Part shown: piece by piece, positions 10,273 to 19,700 of the stretch
Position numbering within the stretch: the stretch's first letter is position 1
Layout of the letters: each line of letters opens with the position of its first letter
Source: Melitaea cinxia
Lineage: Eukaryota; Arthropoda; Insecta; Lepidoptera; Nymphalidae
Assembly: GCF_905220565.1 (NCBI RefSeq)
Contig: NC_059401.1
Span: 13,946,766-14,010,765 of the forward strand
Length of the DNA stretch: 64,000 bases
Direction: 5' to 3'
The notes under the pieces: generated by a model
What the model saw: only the letters and a program-made list of their open reading frames with translations
What the model was told of the DNA's origin: nothing
Database searches by the model: none
Program-made: the position numbers and the translations under genes

Positions 10273-10839
10273 ACATCTTTTAATTTTTTTTTGTATTCCT
10301 TAACTTTTCGTAAGTTTACTTTGATGAAGATAGTTTGTTAAAATTTCTTAGATTTCTAAGAAATATATCGCTTTTAAAATTGTAATTATTTGGAAAATAT
10401 TCGTAACTTTAAATTTTTATATCAATTCAATCAATTTTTCAAATCAATTAATGGAATAAAAATCTGTTCTAGTATTCAACAAAATTATATTCCACATATT
10501 ACGATATTTTTTTAAAATGGTTTCAACGTAGAGATTATTGAAAAGTAGGACGTCAAAGTATACATTGCGACCGATTACCCAGGGAGGAGGCTGATGAAAA
10601 GGTTAATAATTTTATACACATAATATATATCAAAATTGTTTCTCCTTATTCCCTTACGACAAGGGTTGCTTTATTAAATTTCAATATTAGAAATTATATT
10701 ATTGCATCCAATACTGAGATTAACGACGTCAAAATGTTTCAATTCCGCGGATTATTACCAATTTTTGTGAAATGGCTCTAAATATAATTTATACTTACAA
10801 TAAATATTTATTTTCAAAGAGCTGTAGTTGTTCACTTAA

Positions 10840-12046
10840 GAGCCATTTCACAAAAATCGGTAACAATCCGCGAAATTGTAATATTTTGACGTCGTTAATC
10901 TCAGTGTTGGATGCAATAATGTAATTTATATTCTTGAAATATAATAGAGCAACCTTTGTTGAGTCCATAGTCAGATCAGAATTTTGATTTATATTATGTG
11001 TATAAAATTATTAACCATTTCATCAGCCTCCTCCCTGGGTAAACGGTCGCAATGTATACTTTGAAGTCCTACTTTTCAATAACCTCTACGTTGAAACCAT
11101 TTTAAAAAAATATCATAATATGTGGAATATAATTTTGTTGTCCACTATCATAGATTTTTATTCCATTTGTATCTCTATTAAACGATAAAAAAATTTAAAG
11201 TTACGAATATTTTCCAAATAAGTACAATTTTAAAAACGATATTTCTCTTAGAAAACTAAAAAATTTTAACGAACTATCTTCATCAAAGTAAACTTACATC
11301 ATTAAGGAATACAAAAAAAAAAAATTAAAAGATGTAATTATTTTTAATACATTTTATATTAAATAATAAAAAGATAGTATATATTGCCACGCATCAAGCC
11401 CGGTAAATCAGTCGAGCGCTAGCGCTCTTAGAGGTAAGGTCCACGCCAAATTCTGCGCAGCCGTCTCTTTCGCTCACACGCGCCAAGCGCCTGTTGTTAT
11501 AGCGGATAAAACGCATTTGATACTTTCATAATAAAATATAAATAATATAAACATATTACGAAAATGACTGTAAAATAATATAATGATAATTTCTGTAAAC
11601 AAATGTATAATTTAATTTTCTTTTCTCACACTATCAATACAAATAGGCATTTCAATCTGTTTGTCTTGTTATTTGTTAATTAATATGTTTGTCGGTGTCG
11701 ATGTCATAAAATGCTATTTTATTCATATCGTAAATATTAGATTCATTCGTAAACTGAAAAAACTAAATCAATTTAAAACAATTGTTTCATAAAATTGATT
11801 TTTTTAATTTTATTTTAAATTTATTGACTGTTGTTATATAACATACTTGAAATTTTTAACAAATTAATTATGTAAAAAACATTTTATACCATAGTTATAA
11901 TTTTTATTATACATCAGAAAATGATCACGATGGTCTTTTGGTTGTCACACTATACGTACTAGCACAAAGATCGCGCGGCTCGTACGACTCGCGCGATGCG
12001 ACCAAATTTACCTAAACTTGCAGAGCGTAAAATTGTGAAATGGCTC
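10840..12046 (-). mobile_element. TIR element copy B (non-autonomous), inverted relative to copy A
   Basis: 1207 bp between GAGCCATTTCACAA and its complement, with TTAA directly outside both ends. It is the reverse complement of copy A (outside the BEL) and nearly identical to copy C. Only 61 bp separate it from copy A. It contains no coding sequence I recognise. It shows the empty BEL target, ATTACATCTTTTAA read on minus. Confidence 0.8.
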
Positions 12047-12641
12047 TTAAATATAACCATGATTTTGACTTTGCCCTAATCGGGTAAAAAAATATTTATA
12101 CCAAAACTTAAATAGAATGAAATCGATGTTAAAAAAAAATAATAAAATGAAGTAGAAAGGAATGAATATTTAACTAAAGTGGAAAGACTTCATCTAAAGA
12201 CATGCTATTTGTATTGCTGACAATCTTTAGTTGAGAGACTTCATAGAACTTTTAAATCTAAGGGGAAAAAATTAGTTCATACATATTTTAGTGTTTGTGG
12301 AAATTTTAATCTTAAAGAGGTGAAATAGGCCTTGAAAGTTTGTATGCAATGTCCGTTGTTTTTGAAGCTAGCATAATAAAACTTTATTTTTGATCTACTG
12401 AAAAAGTTGACTTAATAATAAAATATTTATTTATTTATTTAATGATACATTATTGCACAATATATTAAGAATTGTACAAAAGGCGGGCTTTATGCTAAAA
12501 GCATTCTCTACCAGCCAACCTTAGGACGTACAAGTGCGGAAATTTGTAGGTGTGCAAAGTTGGATATTACTAAAATTCACATTAAGAGAAAAAAAGACAA
12601 GAAACGGGAGGAAAAATAAGATAAAGTTATTAACAACATAG
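12047..12641. other. Intergenic DNA with an old LINE-tail-like repeat
   Basis: 12047..12420 is AT-rich and unrecognised. 12425..12560 (TATTGCACAATATATTAAG, then AAAAGGCGGGCTTTATGC and CTACCAGCCAACCTTAGG) looks like a dispersed lepidopteran repeat; a weaker relative is at 23180..23345 (TTGCACAAAAGAGCC, CCTGTCAACCTTAAG). No gene is seen. Confidence 0.4.
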
Positions 12642-12671
12642 ATACATACATACATACATACATACATACAT
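12642..12671 (+). repeat. (ACAT)n microsatellite, left flank of the Waldo-like element
   Basis: About seven ACAT units end exactly where the truncated LINE begins. The array resumes at 14467 after the LINE poly-A, so one array was split by the insertion. Confidence 0.9.
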
Positions 12672-14259
12672 CTTCTCCCTAAGGGGAAAAGGCCGCCGGA
12701 AGAACCGTCATCATACCGCCCACTTTGTATGTTAGATACAGCCGGTAAGATATTGGAGCGTATAGTACATCAAAGAATAGACGCAGTTGTCGATCTACTT
12801 CTGGCCGACAACCAGTATGGGTTTCGGAAAGGACGATCAACTCTGGACGCGATCAAGCTGGTAGTTGACACGGCCAAGGAGGCAATCGCAGGTACCAGAT
12901 GGAAGGGTGGTACGAAGAAGTATTGCCTGGTAGCCGCATTAGACATCAGAAACGCTTTCAACTCTGCCAACTGGGACTGCATTATGCGAGCCCTCGAAGA
13001 AAAAAGTGTCCCAGGATATCTTCGCAGAATCGTAGCAAGCTACTTCAAGAATAGAGTCCTAAGGTACGACACGAAGGATGGCCCAAGAGAGTATCGTATC
13101 ACTGGAGGTGTGCCGCAGGGTTCGGTTCTTGGCCCACTGCTGTGGAACGTCATGTATGACGGGCTCCTGAGACTACCGTTTCCAAGAAGCGTCAAACTTG
13201 TAGCATATGCGGACGACGTAGCCGTAGTGATCGTCGCTAAACACCTTGATGAGATTAACAATATGTTCGGTATCACCTTCGAGCAAATTGACCGGTGGAT
13301 GGAGTCAATGAACCTGCAACTGGCTAAACAGAAAACTGAAGCTGTTCTTATTACCAGCAGAAAAGTGGTGGAAACGATTACGCTGAAAGTCGGCGAGCAA
13401 GAAATCACATCGTAACCATATATCCGATATCTGGGAGTGATGGTTGATGCCCGACTCAACATTAAGCAACAAGTCGAACAAGTGAGTGCCAAAGCATCAA
13501 CACTGGTTGGTAGCCTGGCACGACTGATGCCTAATATCGGAGGCCCAAAGCAGAGTAGGAAACTACTACTGTCTTCAGTGGTCACATCAGTGCTCACATA
13601 TGGGGTATCCATTTGGGTGGACGCACTAGACACCCAGAAGTCATGGAAAAAGGCTGGACCGGTGTACCGTCGGGGCGCCTTACGAGTGGCCAGTGTCTTC
13701 CGCACAGTTTCAAAGGAAGCAGTGTCTGTCATCTCCGGAACTTTACCCCTTAAAGTTCTAGTTGAGGAAAGACGAACCCTATACCAACAGAAGAGGTCAA
13801 CCACACTGAGCGCTGAGGAGCTCAGAACTGAAGAGCGGCGGAACAGCATAACCCGATGGCAACAACAGTGGGATGCCGCGGTGAAGGGTAGATGGACGCA
13901 CCGTCTCATACCGAGGATCGACATTTGGCTGAACCGGAGTCATGGTGAGATCAACTACTACCTTACACAGATGTTATCGGGACATGGCTGCTTTCAGGCT
14001 TACCTCCATCGCTTCAAACACGATGATTCTCCGAAGTGGAGTCATTGAAGATGCGGAGCACGTTTTCTTTGCGTGTCCACGGTACAACCCTCAGCGTGAT
14101 AAACTGGAGAGCATCCTTGGCCGGAGAATCCAACCAGAGACTGTGGTGGAGGCAATGTTGTCCACCGAGGCTGCATGGAACGCTATCAGTGCGTTTGTTA
14201 CAGAGGTCCTCACCGACTTGCGTTCCATAGAAAGAGAGAGAGCAAAAGACAGTAGCTAA
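12672..14259 (+). pseudogene. R1-clade reverse transcriptase C-terminal half (broken)
   Basis: The frame opens with LPKGKRPPEEPSSYRPLC, the usual entry to the R1 finger region. It continues through FRKGRSTLDA, LDIRNAFNSA, GGVPQGSVLGP and the active-site YADD (13207..13218), then the thumb. An in-frame TAA at 13413..13415 interrupts the frame just before YLGVMVDARL. The same frame goes on with GHGCFQAYLHRF to ~14035, where it shifts. The +1 frame then carries EDAEHVFFACPRYN to the stop at 14257..14259. The Cys-His C-terminal motif lies at the frameshift and has lost residues. The endonuclease half is missing. Confidence 0.85.
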
Positions 14260-14466
14260 AAAGAGATATAATATCTTACGTACCTAAAGGAAGAGCGGCA
14301 GCTGGTTCCTCCCCCTGCGAAGTAATGCCTAACGGCGGTACCGTAGGGATCAGAGGCTGGAGAGCGAGGGGGTTTTTTTAGTGGGAGGAAATCCCACACT
14401 ACCGACCACCATCTTTCACGGCCTAGTCTTTGAAAGATTTTTTCCTCCTCACGCAAGAAAAAAAAA
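12672..14466 (+). mobile_element. 5'-truncated R1-clade (Waldo-like) LINE inserted in (ACAT)n
   Basis: The element starts inside the RT domain, continues to the C-terminal zinc-finger region and a ~200-bp 3' UTR (TTTTTTAGTGGGAGG, then TCACGCAAG), and ends in an A-run at 14457..14466. Both outer flanks are (ACAT)n. As I recall from R1-clade literature, Waldo families insert specifically into (ACAY)n repeats, which fits. The copy is dead: truncated, with a stop and a frameshift. Confidence 0.8.
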
Positions 14467-14530
14467 CACACATACATACATACATACACACATACATACA
14501 TACATACATACATACATACATACATACATA
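14467..14530 (+). repeat. (ACAT)n microsatellite, right flank
   Basis: A run of ACAT/ACAC units of ~64 bp follows the LINE poly-A directly and abuts the 3' end of a second, minus-strand LINE fragment. Confidence 0.9.
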
Positions 14531-14539
14531 ACACTGCTG

Positions 14540-15170
14540 ACGCTGAGCTGACGACAATAAAGAAAACACAATTACAGTGTTTATTGAGTTCACCAAATAA
14601 TTTAAATTTTGGCTAAATAAAACTCCTTAACTTGTCTCTTAAATGAGTCACGTGAAGGAGCTTTACGAACGAACTCAGGTAAAATGTTCGAGAGATGAAC
14701 AGCAAGCAAATTAATCAGACAAAAACCCAGACCGATGAATAGGATAGAAGATAGGAGAAAGGATAGTATTGAAAAGTGAAGAGGTCGTTCATGAGATTCG
14801 GAAAGGAAAGTGAACTTACATTTAAGGTAAGAAAGGGTAGTAGGAGGGAATAATAGAGTGAAGAGTAAGCAAAGAATTCTCAAGTTCCTACGTTCACGGA
14901 TTGGCAGCCATTTAAGAAGAGATCTGTGATGGGAAATATGATCATAGTTCTGCAAACCGAAAGTGAAACGAATGCAGGTGTCGAGCTATCGATCAAGTTT
15001 GATCAAATGGACCTGATTCAGGTCCAAACAACATACATCGCCGTAGTCAATAATGGACAAAAGTAATATATTCACCAAGTGGAGCTTGGCTTTAGTTGGT
15101 AAGAAGTGCTTAAAGTGTAGTAAGGGATACAATATTCAGTAGAATTTATGCGAAACTTCATTTACTTGAT
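14540..15170 (-). pseudogene. LINE reverse transcriptase C-terminal fragment (jockey/CR1-like)
   Basis: On minus, LPTKAKLHLVNILL is followed by IIDYGDVCCLDLNQ, a stop, CIRFTFGLQNYDHIS and LLKWLPIRERRNLRILCLL, ending FKRQVKEFYLAKI at 14602. This is the tail of a non-LTR RT of the same family as 37530..38425 (there: RFIFGLRKYDRIS, LKWLPIRFRRDIHIL). The 3' UTR reaches the (ACAT)n array near 14540. Only the C-terminal ~190 codons are kept, with at least one stop. Clade assignment within non-LTR elements is uncertain. Confidence 0.65.
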
Positions 15171-15325
15171 CGGACCAGGAAAGGGACATATGTATTATAT
15201 CAAATAATATCTTTGTAAATGTAACCAATTTAGATACGCTGCAAGGCAATATAGGTGATAGTCGTGCTACAGGCGCTTATGTGCATAATATAAAACAAAT
15301 ATATGGGTACCATGCTATTTTTAAT
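15171..15325. other. Short AT-rich spacer
   Basis: No gene or repeat recognised. Confidence 0.3.
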
Positions 15326-15452
15326 TTGTACGATTTTATTTTTGTGTTACTCACACATTACGGAATCCTAAACATTTTTGATTTTTGATATGATATTAAA
15401 AAATGTTTACAATTCACTAATGTGTGGGCAACACAAAAATAAAATCGTACAA
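15326..15452. repeat. Imperfect inverted repeat (35-bp arms)
   Basis: Arms 15326..15360 and 15418..15452 are near-perfect reverse complements (TTGTACGATTTTATTTTTGT against ACAAAAATAAAATCGTACAA). Pairing continues inward (AAACATTTTT against AAAAAATGTTT). It may be a small MITE or a cruciform-prone palindrome. No coding. Confidence 0.7.
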
Positions 15453-16082
15453 AATAAATGTTTTATATCAAAGAAAAAAATTTACAATGTGTTTGGAGCA
15501 TAAAAAGGAAGTTCTACCAAATTTCGTAAATTTTTTTTTGTAAAATAAAAATCAAAAACAAAAAACTTGGTTTTTTGAATTTTTAAACGAATTTTGAGGT
15601 TATGTGAAAAAAGTATAAATACAAAAGTTGTAAATCTTTTTATTACCTATAACTTTGCTAATAAACTTATTCCCATAAAACCTGTAGTTTATCCGGAAAT
15701 CGAGATAAGCCGTATATTACCCAGAACCCTTTCATTTTCTTTGTGTTCTCTTCTTTTTCCAAATGGTTTCATGCTACCATATTTTTTATTGGTTTCGAAA
15801 ATTATCATCCCTGGGCTAAAAACTCACGATAATGTAATTATTGCCTTTTACCATAAAATTTTATATTTTTATTTTATTTATCTGTACTAATATTATGAAG
15901 CTGAAGAGTTTATTTGTTTGAACGCGCTAATCTAAGGAACTACTGGATCGAATAAAAAAAATGTTATTGTGTTCCCATTCCGGCCCGACAATTGTTGTTC
16001 AACCGCTCTGGTGCACAGTGATACGTGTTTGACTCATTGATCAATAAGCTCGATAATTGTAATTTTTTTATTCTTTTTTTTT
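15453..16082. other. Intergenic DNA with a Rep-K fragment
   Basis: 15885..16010 (TACTAATATTATGAAGCTGA, GTTTGAACGCGCTAAT, GGAACTACTGGATCG) recurs in reverse at 51640..51860, so it is a dispersed repeat. A 98-codon open stretch at 15594..15890 has no recognisable domain and I do not call it a gene. Confidence 0.45.
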
Positions 16083-16362
16083 TAATAACTAAATTGGTAA
16101 ACAAGCGTACGGCTCAACTGGTAAGCGATTACCGTAGCTTATAGACGCCTGCAACATCAGAATTATCGCCAACTCATTGCCGACCCTATTCCCAACCCTC
16201 CACAGAAGCTCTAGCTACCTTACTCACCACAGGAACATAACACTGCTTGAAAGCAATATTATGTAGCTGTGATCGTCTGTAAGGTCGAGGTACTTCCTCA
16301 CTCGGACTGCTCTAGATTTTGAGAGGGACATTTCCTGCTACGCCCTCAGTCAGTTCAGTCTT
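16083..16362 (-). repeat. Rep-B dispersed repeat, copy 2
   Basis: After a T-run come AACAAGCGTACGGCTC, GGTAAGCGATTACCGTAGCT, TATAGACGCCTGCAACATC, and at the far end CTGTAAGGTCGAGGTACTTC and a CTACGCCCTCAGTCAG tail. This matches the other Rep-B copies. Confidence 0.75.
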
Positions 16363-16364
16363 TT

Positions 16365-16460
16365 GCAGTCCACTGCTGGACATAGGTCTTCACAAGTTCG
16401 CACCAGACATCCCAGTTTTCCGCAATCCTCATCCAGCCTACACCGGCAATCTTACGCAGT
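16365..16460 (-). pseudogene. RTE-type LINE reverse transcriptase, last ~31 codons
   Basis: On minus the frame reads KIAGVGWMRIAENWDVW, then ELVKTYVQQWTA and a stop at 16367..16365. This is the typical C-terminal end of RTE-clade RTs. The same block (GTCCAGCAGTGGACTG) forms the tail of the Rep-G elements. A 5'-truncated remnant. Confidence 0.65.
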
Positions 16461-16464
16461 AGTA

Positions 16465-16504
16465 GGGGTTTTTGCCCACCGTGGTGACTATGGGCAAAAA
16501 CCCC
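16465..16504. repeat. Perfect 14-bp inverted repeat in an RTE-family leader piece
   Basis: GGGGTTTTTGCCCA (16465..16478) pairs with TGGGCAAAAACCCC (16491..16504) around CCGTGGTGACTA. A shorter version of the same hairpin (TGCCCA...TGGGCA) occurs in every Rep-G copy. Confidence 0.7.
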
Positions 16505-16799
16505 GATGTGTTCGCTGCGCCCACAATAATTAAATCCACTTTAAGGACTAAAACTATACTGATTTAAATTTAATTGCTTAAGCGTCATTTAATATAATTT
16601 GTTTAATCGACATTGAAGATAGATAGACAAACATTCATTAAGTTTTTTGTCATCGATGAAACCAGTTGTGCTTTATTGACACAAGTGGAAACTATTAGTT
16701 GTAAGCAAAGATATAATATAACTAGTAACAACTAAGATACATTCGATCAAAAATATTAGTAATATAATATTAAATATTAAAAATAATATTGATAAAAAC

Positions 16800-19700
16800 A
16801 TGTTACAAAATAAAGAAATTAACAATGACAGTGAAGTGTTGAATATGTTGCAGAAATTTGGCAAATATCAAATTATTCAATATCTTTATATTTGTCTACC
16901 AACAATAATAATCTCAACTGCAAATGTAAACTATGTTTTTGTTGCTGGAGATATAGACTACCGGTAAGTTTTGAATTGTTTTAATTTTAAATTGGAACAT
17001 GAAGTAGTTTATTACGTTTTTAGTTTTAATATTAACGATAATATTGTATGAATGATGAAATAGTGCAAAATAAAAAGAAACTATATTAATACTAGCTACC
17101 CGGACAGACTTCGTTCTGTCAAAAGTTAATAGTAAAAAAAAAATTTTTTTTTTTTTTAATTTTTTTTTATTATAATAATCTTCCGTGAGCCTTAGGGAGC
17201 ATACAAAAAATAAATTAGCCGAAATGGTCGAGCCATTCTCGAGTTATGCGCTTAGCAACATTAATTTTTATTTATATAGATTAGTCTAAAAACGCGTATG
17301 AATTGATTTTACTAGGACGCATTAGTATTCAGTAGAAAAGATAGATTATTTGTCCATATATTAATTATTACAGTTTTGGTATTCCGTTAGCTTGGTGATT
17401 AATTGGTTTGATGATTGTCTGTTATACCACTGAAATAACCAATAGGATATTCTGCTATAAGTCTAATTTAAAAAAAAAAACTATTTTATTAGGAATTGTG
17501 GTACAAATTATGCATATATCATCACAATAGAATCAAATTGAGTAGATAGCAATTAGATAGTAGTAAAAAAAGTTTATTAATTTTTATTGTAGATGCCGTG
17601 TACCAGAATGTGATTCAGTAGACAACTCATTAACCCCATCATGGTGGCATTATTCGAGGGAACCATTGGACTCCAAAACCAACCGTTGTTATAAACCAGT
17701 ATTAAATACAACATATTTAGAAGTAAACGAATGTGATTACAATAGTTTTACATCGAAATTTGTAAAATGTGAAGAATGGATTTATGATAGCCAAGATACA
17801 ATTGTCGCTTGGGTAATGGTACAAAATTATACATAAATCAAATTTTGAAGTTGCATCGAAATTAAAAGAGATATTTAAGATTTTCTGTCTTAATGAGCCT
17901 CCCAATCGTGCCTTGGAGAACACGTAAATATTTCGGTCACGGTTGCTATCATAGTTACAAAGGGGTGTCAAATGTTCCGCAAAACAAAAAATTGCTGGAC
18001 ATAGTATATGGTTTTCGAATGGGGGGAAGGGGCGCTAAAAAGGTATTGTGCCCCAAGTGCGAGTTAAGCTCGTTACGTCACTGGATGTTACCTTACAAAT
18101 GGATAGATTTTTTTAAACTGTAAGATTAACAAATTTCCTTCACATAATTTTCAAATTTTGGGTCAGTACGACAAGAACATCAAGATTAAGTATTTGTATA
18201 GCATATATAATCTATCGCGCTCGACTTTTCCTAATAATTGGCATTTTACCAATCTGATCGACTGTCCTGAACATTCGACACTATATAAAGGCCTCAAGTA
18301 TATGGTTAAAGTACTTCACAAAGTTCAAGGCTACACCCCCGTCCCCATTATGTTATTCTAACACCGTGGAGCCACTCCCAAAAATCCCCGGAAAGTACCC
18401 CTACTAGTACCAATCCACAAAATTTTGTCATTAACGTAACCTTGAACCAAATGCCTTAGCTATTACCAAATAATAATCATGCTCTTCTTAAATACTTAAT
18501 AACTTATTAATAATAATTTTAAATTTATTATCAGACAAGTTTAAAATCGTTTGTAGGTTTATTATAATAGCGAGTACGATAGCCTAGAAAGAAAACGTTT
18601 ATTTTACGCAAGAACTTGAGGGGTTACAATTTTTTAATGATTATACTATGCCAAATGAATATGAATGCAGTAATGCGAAAACAACAGAAACTTTCGTTAT
18701 TAACAGGTGTTTAAACAATTTGTCACAATATATTTATAATAATACCAGTTGTACCCCGCGGACGAAAAAAAAATAACAAATCCTTGGTAAATGGGCTATT
18801 CAACACAAAAATAATTTCTCAATTCGAACCATTAGTTGATAAAATGATCTAAATCGAGAAGAATATAGCTTCCGTCAATTCCACACACTTGATGTCGTAC
18901 ATCGTGGGCTAGTAACCAAGTGGGATCTCGAGTTTCAAAGTATACAATAATATATTGAAAGGATTTATACAAAATGTGTTGAATTTTGTTATTTTTTTTC
19001 AGTTCAATCTCGCTTGCAATCAATGGAAAACAAATTTTGTGGGTACAGTGCACAGCTTGGGATCTGTTTTCGGTATGATGTTTGGGGGTAAAATTGCTGA
19101 CCGGTGAGTAAATGGATGAGCATCTCTTAAGGTCTATCAAATTTGCTCATTAAAAAAGTATCCGATAACTTAGGAATAAACTCTATCGGCAGGTAAGTGG
19201 TGAAATTGGTCGTTAAAAAATAACAAGTTTTTACAACAATGTAAGTTTAATGTTCGTCAACCGTTGAACATGCACATTGTAATCTATTGTAGCTAAATTA
19301 GGTAAATTTATTCATTATTACTTATAGAAATAACTTTCTGTTTTCCCTGTCAATTACTTTATGAACAACAACAATTTATGAACAATTACAGGATTAGAGG
19401 ATAAACTTAATCGTTTCTTTTAATTGTTTTATTAATAAGCAACCAATTTAAAATCTATTGTTTATATCAAACAATATTAAGAACGAACAACAAATTAAAG
19501 ATACTTAATGACATAATAATTTAAAAAAATATAAATATAAATGTATAACATCAATATACTCGTAAATAGAATACGAATATAAAAGTTTATTTCGATGTAA
19601 TAGAAATTAAAAAAACTAGTTTTTGTCTATTACACCGAATGCTGAAAAAAATGTCTATTCCCTGGGGGTAGATAAAGATTCCTGCGACCCCAGCACGGGC

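Larger units (their letters stand above)
2681..10778 (+). mobile_element. Terminal-inverted-repeat element copy A (non-autonomous), split by a BEL insertion
   Basis: Two pieces, 2681..3463 and 10278..10778, together ~1284 bp, form one element that matches copies B (10840..12046) and C (55075..56257) end to end in reverse. The ends are GAGCCATTTCAtAA and its complement. The left flank is TTAA; the right reads TAAA, one base off. Subterminal GCGCGAGTCGTACGAGC is shared by all copies. No transposase is encoded. Copy A carries ~85 bp (about 3005..3105) that B and C lack, so it may be nearer the ancestral form. The superfamily is unclear: TTAA flanks would fit piggyBac-like mobilisation, but the termini are not the usual CCY form. 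Confidence 0.75.

Noticed and set aside
13040..13924. 294-codon minus-strand open frame
   Set aside because: It is the antisense shadow of the R1-clade RT, which has recognisable motifs on plus.
17893..18123. 76-codon frame in intron 2 of the first transporter
   Set aside because: Its first part is a SINE fragment and the rest has no domain.
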